A DNA stretch of 56,737 bases from Spirochaetes bacterium GWB1_60_80 (GCA_001829185.1 MIAR01000006.1:1-56737), one strand, 5' to 3'; positions 27,894 to 36,872 are shown, numbered from the stretch's first letter. The notes: generated by a model from the sequence alone, not told the origin. Translations and numbers: made by a program.

Positions 27894-27941
27894 GGCGTTA
27901 AAAAACAAGACCCTTGTAAAGGGCCTTGTTTTTTAAGCGCC
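27894..27941 (-). terminator. Large bidirectional terminator after the AAA ATPase gene
   Basis: GGCG-TT-AAAAAACAAG-CCC pairs with GGG-CTTGTTTTTT-AAGCGCC around a 7-nt TTGTAAA loop. The stem is about 18 bp with one A/C mismatch and one bulged A, and T or A runs flank it in both orientations. It lies about 100 bp beyond the stop of the minus-strand AAA gene. Confidence 0.85.
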
Positions 27942-28039
27942 AGGCCCCGCGTCTACAACCTCCATGAACAAGCCTCCTCGCCGTTGACATGGCTACGCCC
28001 CGTAACCGCGCTCTGCTCCCCGCGGCTGGCCACGCCTGG

Positions 28040-29788
28040 TCAACCCTCTCCGAGTAGACTCTTCAGCGTGCCGATGTCCTTGACCAGTTTAGTGCGGTCC
28101 AGGTTCTGGAAGCGCTTGGGCACCATTTCCTTGCTAGTGCATTCTAAGACGGCCACTAGGTTCTGCAGGTCGATCTCGTGCGGGTAGGCCGGCGGCACGA
28201 AGTCGTTCATCGTTTCATCGAGGTCCTCGCGCGTCACGTAGGAGCGGTTGTCCATGCTGGCCTTGAACTTGGCCCGGATCAGGACGCTTTCCAGGTCGGC
28301 GCCGGAGAATTCGTGCTTGAATTTCTTCAGTAACTCGGAGATCGGGAATTTGCGGATCTGCAGGTCCAGCTTACGCACCAGCACGTCGTACAGGGCAATC
28401 TTCTCGGACTCGCTGTCGGGGTAGAAGAGGGCCAGGTGTTCCTCGGCCCGGCCCTGGCGCTTCAGGTCGATCGGCAGCAGGTCCGGCCGGCAGGTAATCA
28501 GGAACCAGATGATCTTGCCGCGGTATTCGGTGTTGCCCATGAAGTTGGCCAGCTGGGCGAAGATGCGGTTGGAGGTGCCCGAGTCGCCGTCCTGGTTGCG
28601 GTCACCCAGGAAGGCGTCGGCCTCGTCGATCATGACCGCCACCGGCGCCATGGCCTTCAGGATGGTCAGCACTTTTTCCAGGTTGCTCTCGGTCACGCCC
28701 TGCCACTTGGAGCGGAAATTCTTGAACTTGACCATCGGCACGCCGATCTCGCCGGCGAAGGCCGTCACCATGAAGCTCTTGCCGGTGCCGACTGGCCCGG
28801 CGATCAGGTAGCCCATCGGCAGGACGTCTAGGCGACCCAGCTTGAGGGCTCGGGCGGCGCTCTTGAATCTTTTGCGCACGAAGTCGTGGCCGGAGACATA
28901 GGACAGGTCGTGTTCGGTATCCAGGAACTCGAGCAGGCCGCCGGCCTCGCCCTCGATGATCTCGCGCTTTTTGGCCTTCAGGTAGTCCATGTTGATCGGC
29001 TTGTCTTCCTGCCAGCTCTCGGCCGCCATCCGGTTCAGGTTGACCAGGTTGAGGCCTGATGTGATGGCGCCGACCGCTTCGGGGCTTAAGCCCCGGTCCA
29101 AAAGCAGGCCGCCCTGGCCGTCCAGGTAGTGCAGGAAGGAACTGCGTACCGTCCCGTCCGGGATGGGGATTTCCACCTTGATGGTGGACGGGCTGGCCAC
29201 GACGCGCGGGTTGAGGTCGGACAGGTTCTCGGACAACAGGATGATGGAGACGTCGCCCCGGGTAAAGACCGGGTCGTGGCTCCAGCGGTTCAGGGTGACG
29301 AAGCAGTAGCGGTCGTTGTCGTCCAGCTTGGCCACCTCGCCGGCCGGCAGGATGGTCTCGGCGTAGTCGATGATCAGCACGATGCGCTTTTTCTGCGGGA
29401 TGTTGAGCAGGAAGTATTGCTCGAGCACCTTAAAGGCCACCGCCGGGTCGGCCGAGAACAGCTCGGCGTCGGCGTAATCCGGGTAGCGCTCGCGCATCGT
29501 TTTCAGGTAGTCGCGCTGCATCTCGGCGGCGCAGAAGCTGACGCCGGAGGAACGGTCCCAGAAGACGATGATGTCGCGGTTGCCGAACAGCACCTCGGAG
29601 ACGTAATCTTGGATTTTGACGAAGTTGAACTCGCCCTCGTTCATCTTGTGCGGCAGAAAATCGCGGATGTTGCCGTGCATGATGTACAGGTTGGCGGTCT
29701 TGGAGCAGTATTTGTAGGACAATTCCTGGGCCCAGGCCGGCAGGATCTTGATGAAGGGCAGGTTCTTGACGATCAGCTGTTCTTTCAT
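28040..29788 (-). CDS. AAA+ ATPase with a P-loop-less N-terminal ATPase-like domain
   Basis: 582 residues. The C-terminal module is a classical AAA+ domain: Walker A GPVGTGKS (331-338), Walker B VAVMIDEAD (about 383-391), candidate arginine finger in RQGR (444-447) and a helical lid. The first 290 residues resemble a second ATPase core, with a Walker B-like VLIIDYAE near 137-144, but I see no P-loop, so this half probably binds partners or is inactive. The family and substrate are not recognisable. FtsH/CDC48-like unfolding or remodelling is possible. It is monocistronic with a strong terminator and is divergent from the ferredoxin gene. Confidence 0.8.
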   Translation of the reverse strand: MKEQLIVKNLPFIKILPAWAQELSYKYCSKTANLYIMHGNIRDFLPHKMNEGEFNFVKIQDYVSEVLFGNRDIIVFWDRSSGVSFCAAEMQRDYLKTMRERYPDYADAELFSADPAVAFKVLEQYFLLNIPQKKRIVLIIDYAETILPAGEVAKLDDNDRYCFVTLNRWSHDPVFTRGDVSIILLSENLSDLNPRVVASPSTIKVEIPIPDGTVRSSFLHYLDGQGGLLLDRGLSPEAVGAITSGLNLVNLNRMAAESWQEDKPINMDYLKAKKREIIEGEAGGLLEFLDTEHDLSYVSGHDFVRKRFKSAARALKLGRLDVLPMGYLIAGPVGTGKSFMVTAFAGEIGVPMVKFKNFRSKWQGVTESNLEKVLTILKAMAPVAVMIDEADAFLGDRNQDGDSGTSNRIFAQLANFMGNTEYRGKIIWFLITCRPDLLPIDLKRQGRAEEHLALFYPDSESEKIALYDVLVRKLDLQIRKFPISELLKKFKHEFSGADLESVLIRAKFKASMDNRSYVTREDLDETMNDFVPPAYPHEIDLQNLVAVLECTSKEMVPKRFQNLDRTKLVKDIGTLKSLLGEG

Positions 29789-29880
29789 GGTTTTCTCCAG
29801 GGCACGGCGCTACGGGAACAGTATGCACGAGGAGGCCGCCGCGGCGCAAGCCGTTTTGACGCGGCACCGCTCGGGCTCGC

Positions 29881-29909
29881 TTGTCAACCAGCGGACAGTA
29901 TGATAGTAT
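29881..29909 (+). promoter_or_regulatory. Promoter of the ferredoxin gene
   Basis: TTGTCA (29881-29886), a 17-nt spacer and TAGTAT (29904-29909), about 70 bp upstream of the ferredoxin ATG in the divergent intergenic region. Confidence 0.65.
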
Positions 29910-29978
29910 TTGTCCGAACAGAGTCCCGTCCGGAGCGTTTGCTGCGTCGGTCTGTATCATCCATACGAGGAGACAACC

Positions 29979-30149
29979 ATGGCTTACAAGGTGACTGATG
30001 CCTGTGTCAACTGCGGTGCCTGTGATTCCGAATGCCCGGTTCAGGCTATCAGCGAGAAGAATGGCGCCCGCTATATTGACCCAGCTATATGCACTGACTG
30101 CGGTTCCTGCGCCGGCGTTTGCCCGGTCGAAGCTATCATCCAGGGCTGA
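29979..30149 (+). CDS. 2[4Fe-4S] ferredoxin
   Basis: 56 residues, the normal clostridial-type length. Two CxxCxxCxxxCP clusters are complete: CVNCGACDSECP and CTDCGSCAGVCP. The start at 29979 follows GAGGAG by 6 nt and matches the usual MAYKxT N-terminus. A longer frame to 29910 has no such site. It is a low-potential electron carrier for anaerobic metabolism. It is monocistronic between its own promoter and terminator. Confidence 0.96.
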   Translation: MAYKVTDACVNCGACDSECPVQAISEKNGARYIDPAICTDCGSCAGVCPVEAIIQG

Positions 30150-30224
30150 GCCGCCCACCTGCTAGCGGGCTAACACCCGTTTTAATATGCCGAGTCTGGC
30201 CCTTGGTGACTATGACCCGGCCTG

Positions 30225-30252
30225 AACCGTTCCGCCCCCGGGTGGAGCGGTT
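30225..30252 (+). terminator. Rho-independent terminator after the ferredoxin gene
   Basis: AACCGTTCC, a 10-nt GC-rich loop region, GGAGCGGTT and a run of eight T form a strong hairpin 75 bp after the ferredoxin stop. Confidence 0.88.
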
Positions 30253-30267
30253 TTTTTTCAGTTGGTC

Positions 30268-30296
30268 TTTCCTGGCGACGATCGGCGGTTTATACT
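30268..30296 (+). promoter_or_regulatory. Promoter of the toroid-kinase pair
   Basis: TTTCCT (30268-30273), 17 nt, TATACT (30291-30296). The -10 box directly abuts the ATG at 30297, which argues that translation starts at the second ATG (30315). Confidence 0.55.
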
Positions 30297-30314
30297 ATGA
30301 TCGGGGGGATTCCG

Positions 30315-31307
30315 ATGGCAGTGCAATTCATTGATTTGCTGGCTTCCAACCAGCCTCAAGTAGCCTACCAAGCCGCCGTGACGCTCGGTTCAGAGCACGC
30401 CGCCGAACTGAAAGCCAAGCTGACCGCCGACAGCCGCATCGAGGCGTTGCTCGACGAGCTGCAGGACTGGCCCGGCCCGGCCATCGCCAGTCATAAGAGC
30501 GCCCGGCAGTTTTTCCACAAACTGGTTTTCCTGGCCGATTGCGGCCTCGACCTGGGCGACCAGCGCTTGCCGCCGGTGGTAAACCGTATCCTGGCTAGCC
30601 TAGACGAGCGCGGCGTGCCAACCTTGACCATGAATATCGGCGCCGCCTACGGTGGTAGCGGCCAGCCCATTGCCGGCTGGGCGCTGTGCGACGCGCCGGT
30701 GACGCTCTACGCCCTCTTGAAGCTGGGCTGTCGTGACCCGCGGCTGGACCGGGCGGTGGCTTGGCTAGCCAGCCTGGTCCGGCCGGACGGCTTCGGCTGC
30801 GTGGTTTCGGCCAGCCTGGGCAGCTGGCGCGGCCCGGGTAAGGCGGCTGATCCCTGTCCTGACGCTACGCTGGTAATGCTCAAGCTGTTGCTGCAGCATG
30901 ACGCCGCACGCTGGCGCGAGGCGATTGCGGCCTGCGCCGCCAGTTTGCTCGATCTGTGGGAGCACAGCCGCACCAAGCATCCGTATATCTTCTACATGGG
31001 CGACGACTTCCGCAAACTGAAGGCCCCCTTCATCTGGTACGACATCCTGCACGTCGCCGATACGCTTAGCCGGGTGTCCGGGTTGTACCCTGACCAGCGT
31101 TTGCAGAACATGGTGGCCGTCATCAAGGCTAAGGAAACGGACAGCGGCTTTGTGCCCGAATCAGTCTACCAGCCCTGGAAAGACTGGGACTTCGGCCAGA
31201 AAAAGCTGCCCTCCGACTGGCTGACGTTGTGCGTCCGGCGCATCGAGGCAAGGCTGGCTGGACGGGCTGGTCGCGTCTCGCCGGCCGGTATGACCGGCCC
31301 AGCCTGA
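30315..31307 (+). CDS. Hypothetical protein, terpenoid-cyclase/prenyltransferase toroid-like
   Basis: 330 residues from the ATG at 30315, which has GGGGGA upstream. Repeating helical hairpins with small-residue turns (ALYALLKLGCRDPRLDRAVAWLASL, then RPDGFGC) resemble the alpha/alpha toroid of squalene cyclases and prenyltransferase beta subunits. GFVPESVYQPWKDWDFGQKK ends the core. I see no DxDD motif, so a cyclase reaction is not supported. A kinase-like gene follows 5 bp after its stop or overlaps it, depending on the start. Function unknown. Confidence 0.6.
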   Translation: MAVQFIDLLASNQPQVAYQAAVTLGSEHAAELKAKLTADSRIEALLDELQDWPGPAIASHKSARQFFHKLVFLADCGLDLGDQRLPPVVNRILASLDERGVPTLTMNIGAAYGGSGQPIAGWALCDAPVTLYALLKLGCRDPRLDRAVAWLASLVRPDGFGCVVSASLGSWRGPGKAADPCPDATLVMLKLLLQHDAARWREAIAACAASLLDLWEHSRTKHPYIFYMGDDFRKLKAPFIWYDILHVADTLSRVSGLYPDQRLQNMVAVIKAKETDSGFVPESVYQPWKDWDFGQKKLPSDWLTLCVRRIEARLAGRAGRVSPAGMTGPA

Positions 31308-31312
31308 GCCCG

Positions 31313-32251
31313 GTGGCCGCCCACAACATCGCCGACCTGCCGCGCTTGTTGGCCGGCACACCTTGGGCCAGCCTGGCCGGTACGGCCCAGCCGGTCAGCT
31401 TGCAAGGCTATCAGTACGACGATCTGTTCCGCCTGGGCGACGACGCGGGCGGCCGCTTCGCCCTCAAGCTGCGGCCGCTCGACCAGCCGAACATCGCCGA
31501 CTCGCTGCGCTGCCTGGCCGCCCGGTTTGACCCGGCCGGCCTGATCCAGGACTACTTGGACGCCTTCCAGGTGGACGGCTGCTGGCTGCTGGTCAGCCAA
31601 TGGGTAACTGGTCAGCAGCCGATCACCAGCCGGCGGGACAGCCTGCCGCTTTTTTTCAGCCGCCTGGCGGCCTTCAATCGGGATAACCCGGCCACGGGCC
31701 ACTTCACGTCCATGTACGCCGACGGGCACTACTTTGCCAGCCTGGCCGATCTGGTCGAACATGAGCTGGCCGGGCACTTGAAAGCCCTGGCGGCCAGCTG
31801 GCCCGAGCTCGGGCCGGACTGGGCCGCGCCCGGGGTAGGTAGCCGTGAGCTGCGCGCCGCGCTGGCCGCGCTCACAGACGGCCTGGCCTGCCTGGTCAAC
31901 GAGGACTGCAATACCGGCAACATGTTTTTGAAGGCGGACGGCCAGCCGCTGTTCATCGATACCGAGTGGCTGCACACCGGCCTCAACCTGCACCAGTTTG
32001 ACCACCTGAATCTGTCCGGGTTTGACGAGCCGCGCTGGTACAATATCGGTGCCGAGGCGGTGGCTTGCGCCACGGCCTATTTTGACGAGCTGAGGCTGCC
32101 GCGCGCGCTGGCCAACGAGCAACTGCGGGCCTGGGAATGTCTGGCGGTGTTGCGCCGGCACAGTAGCTGGCACTGGCGGGGGCAGAAGGAGCAGTATCAG
32201 CTGACTGCGCAGCGTTTGCGGCAGCTGCTGGATCGGCCCAGTTTCATTTGA
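31313..32251 (+). CDS. APH-like phosphotransferase (kinase fold), substrate unknown
   Basis: 312 residues from GTG 31313. An in-frame GTG at 31229 would overlap the previous gene. The catalytic loop reads NEDCNTGNMFL, equivalent to the HxDxxxxN of aminoglycoside/choline-type kinases but with Asn for His, and IDTEW supplies the metal-binding Asp. An N-terminal lobe with RFALKLRPLD carries a likely ATP-binding Lys. Cotranscription with the toroid protein suggests a shared, unknown pathway. The 3' end overlaps that of the convergent DAHP synthase gene by 8 bp. Confidence 0.65.
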   Translation: MAAHNIADLPRLLAGTPWASLAGTAQPVSLQGYQYDDLFRLGDDAGGRFALKLRPLDQPNIADSLRCLAARFDPAGLIQDYLDAFQVDGCWLLVSQWVTGQQPITSRRDSLPLFFSRLAAFNRDNPATGHFTSMYADGHYFASLADLVEHELAGHLKALAASWPELGPDWAAPGVGSRELRAALAALTDGLACLVNEDCNTGNMFLKADGQPLFIDTEWLHTGLNLHQFDHLNLSGFDEPRWYNIGAEAVACATAYFDELRLPRALANEQLRAWECLAVLRRHSSWHWRGQKEQYQLTAQRLRQLLDRPSFI

Positions 32252-33401
32252 GGGCGGCGGCGATCTCGTCGAGCAGGCTGGCCGTTTCGGCCTGGCCCAG
32301 GCAGGGGTCGGTGACCGACAGGCCGGCTTGCAGGCGCTGGCCGATGCTGGTTGTACCGGGCGCGCCGCAGTCCAGGGGCTGGGCGCCGCTACGCAGGTAG
32401 GACTCGATCAGCAGGCCGCGCACGGGCAGGCCTTGCCGGCGTAGTTCCAGGGCGCAGCGGACGATGCCGGCTTGCGTTTCCGGCCGGAAGCCGGAGTTGC
32501 CGTGGCTGGCGTCGACCAGCAGGGCAGCTGGCAGGCCATCAACGGCCAACTGGGCGGCCAGCGGCGCCGCCTGCACCAAGTTGTCGCCGTTGCGGCCGCC
32601 GCGCAGCACCACGTGGGGCAGCGGGTTGCCCCGACTGAGCAGTTCTACCAGCACGCCGGCCTCGTCGACGGTCAGGACGGTTGAGGGTCGTAAGGCCGTG
32701 GCCACGGCCAGGCGGGCGCTGTCGGTCTGGCCGTCGGTGGCGTTCTTGAAGCCGCTGGCGCAGGGCAGGGCGCTGGCCGCCTCGCGCAGGGCGGCCGACT
32801 CGACGCCGCGCGCCCCCACCGCCACCCAGCTGGCGCAGTCGGCCCAATAGGGCCACAGGAGCGGGCTGACCAGTTCGACAGCCAGGGGCAGGCCATGCTC
32901 GGCTAGCTGGCAGAGCAAGTCGCGGGCTTGGCGCAAGCCTTCGGCCGTGTCGTCCGGCCGTTGCTGACGGTCGGTGGCGTGAGCGTCTGTCGGGGGGCTG
33001 GCAGCCTGGTCGGCTTGGCTGGCCAGGCAGGTGGCCGGCAGCGGCGAGCGCACCAGGCCGCGCCAGCCGGCGCCGGTGCGCGATTTTTCGATAAAGCAGC
33101 GCATCACGACAAACAGGCAGTCGGCGTGGCGGGTGGCTTGTAGCTGCAGCCAGCGGCCGTAGGCCAGAGCCTCGGCCGCGTCGTGCACCGAACAGGGGCC
33201 GACTATAGTCAGCAGCCGCCGGTCACGGCCGGCCAGGATATCCAGGATGGTCTGTCGACTGGCGGCGATGCCGGCCGCAGCCGTGGCTGATAGCCTGAAC
33301 TCGGCGCGCAGTTCGCCAGGCGTGGGTAGTCGGCGGACGGCTGGGTTGCCTGATTCAGGGAGGAGGTGGCTGGGATTCGGCTTTTCCGCCCCGGTCGGCA
33401 T
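32244..33401 (-). CDS. Class I DAHP synthase, divergent
   Basis: 385 residues. It condenses PEP with erythrose 4-phosphate at the entry of the shikimate pathway. Metal ligands of the AroG family are kept: Cys in GPCSVHD, His in DASHGNSG, Glu in IESYL and Asp in TDPC. The PEP-binding GFKNATDG is also kept. Unusual features are EKSRT in place of the near-invariant EKPRT and a Pro/Ala/Asp-rich insert of about 30 residues (near 125-155) where GLINDP normally continues. The gene lies 17 bp after arginine deiminase on the same strand. Whether it is aroF, G or H cannot be said. Confidence 0.88.
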   Translation of the reverse strand: MPTGAEKPNPSHLLPESGNPAVRRLPTPGELRAEFRLSATAAAGIAASRQTILDILAGRDRRLLTIVGPCSVHDAAEALAYGRWLQLQATRHADCLFVVMRCFIEKSRTGAGWRGLVRSPLPATCLASQADQAASPPTDAHATDRQQRPDDTAEGLRQARDLLCQLAEHGLPLAVELVSPLLWPYWADCASWVAVGARGVESAALREAASALPCASGFKNATDGQTDSARLAVATALRPSTVLTVDEAGVLVELLSRGNPLPHVVLRGGRNGDNLVQAAPLAAQLAVDGLPAALLVDASHGNSGFRPETQAGIVRCALELRRQGLPVRGLLIESYLRSGAQPLDCGAPGTTSIGQRLQAGLSVTDPCLGQAETASLLDEIAAALK

Positions 33402-33418
33402 GCTGAACCGGCCCCGAC

Positions 33419-34663
33419 CTACAGGTCGTCGCGCTGGATCGGGCAGGTCATGCAGCGGGCGCCGCCGCCACCGCGGGCCAGCTCGACGCCGTCGAAGCCG
33501 ACTACCAGCCGCTGGTAGCTAAGCGGGTCGATTGTACCGGACAGGAAGTCGGTGGCGTGCTTGAACTCGAAGCCGGATTTGGTTAGCGCTTCAGCGGTGT
33601 ATTTGTTGCAGGCGTACATCAGGATCTTGCCGGGGGCGAAGCTGAAAGAGTTGGCGCCGGACAGCCATTGCTCGCGTTCGGCGCGCACCGGGTCGTCGCC
33701 GCCGGTAAAGACCGGCTGCAGGTCCAGGCCGGCGCTTTTCAGGCCACCGAGCAGCGAGTCGACCTCGATCAGCACCGGTTCGCGGCCAGGCGCGGCGTCG
33801 ATGCGCACCACGCGGGCCCGGCGCGGTCCGGTGATGACCGGCGCGAAGACCAGGCAGGCGTCGCGGTCGATGACCGTGAAGGCCATATCCAGGTGGATGG
33901 TGGCCCGGGCGATCGGCAGCATGACGGCGAAGACCGACACCGGCTCGGGGTACTGCTGGGTGACGGCGCGGGCGATGGCGTCGATGCCGCGGGCGCTGGT
34001 CCGTTCGGACACGCCGATGGCCAAGAGGTTCTTGCCCAGGACCTGGAAGTCGCCGCCCTCGAGCGAGAAGCCGTCGGCCGCCAGGGCCGGCCCGTCCAGC
34101 AGGCAGCCGCCGCCGCTGAAATCGGGGTGGTGGGCGAAGATGAAGCGGTGGATCAGGGCCTCGACGCGCCGCACCGGGAAGCGCATAGCCGAGGCAATCG
34201 AGCGATCGCGGTAGACCATGGCCGCATCGCGCATGAAGTACATATTGGGCAGCGGCTTGATGTCATGGTCGCAGCCAACCAGGAAGCGGTCCAGCGAAAT
34301 ATGCCTGGCCGGCAGGCCGCAGATGGCGGCGTCGGCCAGCGCTGCGGCCGTCATAGTCTTTAGTTCCTCAAGCCGGTGCTGGGCGCCGAAGAAGCCGGCC
34401 AGCTCACTGGCGAACAAGCTGCGCTGCGCCGGAGTGGCCAGCGCTGCCACCAGGATATCGCGCAGTTCGTGTACCTCGGCCACCTGGCCCAGGAAACCTT
34501 TCAGCTCGGCATGTTCCCTAATGACCAAGTCCATTGGTATAATATCATTATAGAGGTCTTCCTCGGCGGCGCTCGGTCGCATCGCCTCCACCTCCCGGCC
34601 GGGCGTATGGACGATCACCCGACGCAGGCGTCCGGTTTCGGACGTCACATTCAGCTTCTTCAT
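33419..34663 (-). CDS. arcA: Arginine deiminase
   Basis: 414 residues, full length for ADI. It converts arginine to citrulline and ammonia, usually for ATP by way of carbamate kinase, and no arcB or arcC is next to it. Visible active-site motifs are LPNMYFMRDA (Asp), EGGDF (Glu), TIHLDMAFT (His/Asp) and the nucleophile Cys in GGGGARCMTCP near the C-terminus. GGGGGA precedes the ATG. It is likely cotranscribed with the DAHP synthase gene downstream, an unusual pairing. Confidence 0.93.
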   Translation of the reverse strand: MKKLNVTSETGRLRRVIVHTPGREVEAMRPSAAEEDLYNDIIPMDLVIREHAELKGFLGQVAEVHELRDILVAALATPAQRSLFASELAGFFGAQHRLEELKTMTAAALADAAICGLPARHISLDRFLVGCDHDIKPLPNMYFMRDAAMVYRDRSIASAMRFPVRRVEALIHRFIFAHHPDFSGGGCLLDGPALAADGFSLEGGDFQVLGKNLLAIGVSERTSARGIDAIARAVTQQYPEPVSVFAVMLPIARATIHLDMAFTVIDRDACLVFAPVITGPRRARVVRIDAAPGREPVLIEVDSLLGGLKSAGLDLQPVFTGGDDPVRAEREQWLSGANSFSFAPGKILMYACNKYTAEALTKSGFEFKHATDFLSGTIDPLSYQRLVVGFDGVELARGGGGARCMTCPIQRDDL

Positions 34664-34782
34664 ATGTCCCCCTTTTGAACATTGCAGAATCTAAATCTGG
34701 GATGCAGCGGTCCGAAGCGGTGCCTGACCAGCTGAAACAAACCCAGCATACCAGAATATCTGGGCCTGCGCAACGCTTTGCA

Positions 34783-34811
34783 TTGCGTTCCGTTTTGGGT
34801 CGTAGTATAGT
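34783..34811 (+). promoter_or_regulatory. Promoter of the ion-channel gene, leaderless candidate
   Basis: TTGCGT (34783-34788), exactly 17 nt, TATAGT (34806-34811). The ATG at 34819 begins 8 nt after the -10 box, at about the predicted transcription start, and has no Shine-Dalgarno sequence, so the transcript may be leaderless. Confidence 0.65.
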
Positions 34812-34818
34812 GGATGGC

Positions 34819-36847
34819 ATGAAAACCACCCTCAAGGCGCGCCTGCGCTACAGTTTCGACTTGTTCATATCCAAGGGCACCGGCTCGCTCATCCTGGGCC
34901 TGGCCGCCATCTGTCTAGCAGGGTGTTGAAAAACGCGGATGCGGCTTTTCAACACTTCAAAAGCCGGTACAATTACGCAGCATAGCGCAAGCTATGCGAG
35001 GAATTGTTAAGGTTGTTGAGAAAGCAACCGGCTTTTTCAACAACCTGCTAGTGCTGGTTCTGGTGGCCGGCTTGGTCTTGACGCTGTTCCAGATCGCCAG
35101 CGGCGACGGCCAGACCTTCGGCCTGGTGGAAGCCCTCTGGCAGGCCTTGATGCGGACCATCGACGCCGGCGCCGTGACGGCTGACTCCGGCTGGCAGTTC
35201 CGGGCCGTCATGTTCGTGGTTACCCTAGGCGGCATCTTCATTCTGAGCGCTTTGATCGGCATCCTCAACACCGGCCTGGAAGCCAGTATCGACGAACTGC
35301 GCAAGGGCCGCTCCATCATCGTCGAGCAGCGTCATACCGTTATCCTGGGCTGGAACGACGACATCTTCGCCGTGCTGGAACAACTGATCCAGGCTAACGC
35401 CAACCAGCGCCGGGCCTGCGTCGCCATCCTGGCCCCCAAGGACAAGGTGGAGATGGAGGACGAACTGCGCGAACGGCTGGGAAAAACCCGGACCACGCGC
35501 CTCGTCTGCCGAACCGGCAACCCGCGCGACGCCGCCGACCTGGCCATCGTGGCCACGGAGCGCAGCCGCTCGATCATCATCATGTCGCCGCGCAACCAGT
35601 CGGCCGACGCCGAAATCATCAAGACGCTCCTGGCCATCACCGCCCGGCCGCACCTGGGAGGCGCCTACAACTGCGTGGCCGAGATCCGCGATCCGCGCAA
35701 CCTGCACCCGGCCGGAATCGCCGCCCGCGGCCAGGCCCAGATCGTGCTGGTCGGCTCGATGATATCGCGTCTGGTGGCCCAGACTTGCCGCCAGTCCGGC
35801 TTGTCCATCGTTTACGAAGGGCTGCTGTCCTTCGCCGGCGACGAGCTGTATTTCGCCGCGGTGCCAGCCCTAATCGGCTTGAGCTATGCCGAGGCCATCA
35901 ACAAATTCCGCACCAGCTCTATCATCGGGCTGGTGCGGCCCGACGGCGTGCCGCAGGTCAACCCGCCGGCTCACACCCGTATCGAGCAGGGCTGGCAGGT
36001 CATCGCCATCAGCCAGGATGACGACACCGTGCTGCCCGACGCCGGCGTCTTCAAGCTGAACCTGGCGGCTATCGCCGCGGTTGAGGCCGGCGATGCGGCG
36101 GTACGCGAGGATATTATCTTCGTCGGCTGGAACTGGAAACTGCCGCAAATTATCCACGAGCTGGACGCCTACGTCGGTCCGGGCTCGCAGGCGCTGGTAC
36201 TGGGCGCCAACCAGGCCGGCGCCCAGAAGCTGGCGGCCCTCCAGGGAAGCCTGCACACCTTCGGCGCGGTCGAATACCGCCAAGCCGACATCACCGACCG
36301 CTCGGTACTCGAAGCCTTGCCGCTGGCCAGCGCCAGCCATATCGTGGTACTATCGAACTCCGAGGATTTCGATCCGGACGAGGCCGATGCCCGTACCCTG
36401 ATCGCCCTCTTGCACCTGCGCGACCTGGCCCGCCTCAACGGCTACCGTTTCTCGCTGACCAGCGAACTGTTGGACACCCGCACCCAGGAACTGGCCAGCA
36501 TCGCAGAAGCCGACGATTTTATCGTCAGCGACCGCCTGATCGGCCTCTTGCTGGTCCAGATCGCCGAGAACCCGGCGCTCAACGCCGTCTTCACCGACCT
36601 GTTCGACCCGGACGGTTCCGAAATCTACTTCAAGCCCATCGAGGACTACATCAAGCCCGGCCTGGCCGTGGACGGCTACACCGTCTACGCGGCGGCCACC
36701 CGCCAGAACCAGAGCGTCATCGGCTGGCGCCTGCAGCAGGACAAGTCTGACGCCAGCCGCAATTACGGCGTCTACATCAATCCGCACAAGGATGGCATGG
36801 TTCAGTTCGCGCCTGGCGACAAGCTGATCGTCCTGTCAGAGGACTGA
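34819..36847 (+). pseudogene. CASTOR/POLLUX-type ion channel, interrupted by a MITE in TM1
   Basis: The original frame starts at ATG 34819 (KARLRYSFDLF, then a hydrophobic helix) and is broken at 34915-35051 by MITE copy C, which brings a stop (TGA at about 34928). Deleting one CTAG and the 129-bp element (133 bp) rejoins the frames exactly. The result is one continuous transmembrane helix, AAICL-VLVLVAGLVL. The remainder has the hallmarks of the family: a second membrane segment after the pore-like stretch, then two RCK-like Rossmann modules (VILGWNDDIFAVLEQL and IFVGWNWKLPQIIHEL). The restored protein would be about 632 residues. The part from ATG 34994, which lies inside the MITE, is open and encodes 617 residues with an altered N-terminus, so some product may still be made. 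Confidence 0.85.
34919..35047 (+). mobile_element. 129-bp MITE, copy C, inside the channel gene, CTAG duplicated
   Basis: Full element with the same three-hairpin structure as copy A. CTAG is duplicated at 34915-34918 and 35048-35051. It adds 133 bp, not a multiple of three, and carries stops in the host frame. Its central ATG (34994) opens a frame that runs into the downstream channel sequence. Confidence 0.95.
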
Positions 36848-36872
36848 AGCGCGGCTAAGGCAGCCGGCGGTT

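Noticed and set aside
29129-29998. 289-codon plus-strand ORF antisense to the AAA ATPase
   Set aside because: Low-complexity Val/Gly/Asp composition typical of the antisense shadow of a GC-rich gene.
31166-32173. 335-codon minus-strand ORF opposite the kinase-like gene
   Set aside because: Shadow frame. The plus strand shows kinase motifs, this one none.
34994-36847. Ion channel as an ordinary gene starting at ATG 34994
   Set aside because: That ATG lies inside the MITE and has no good ribosome site. The 5' part of the gene with its promoter is present upstream.
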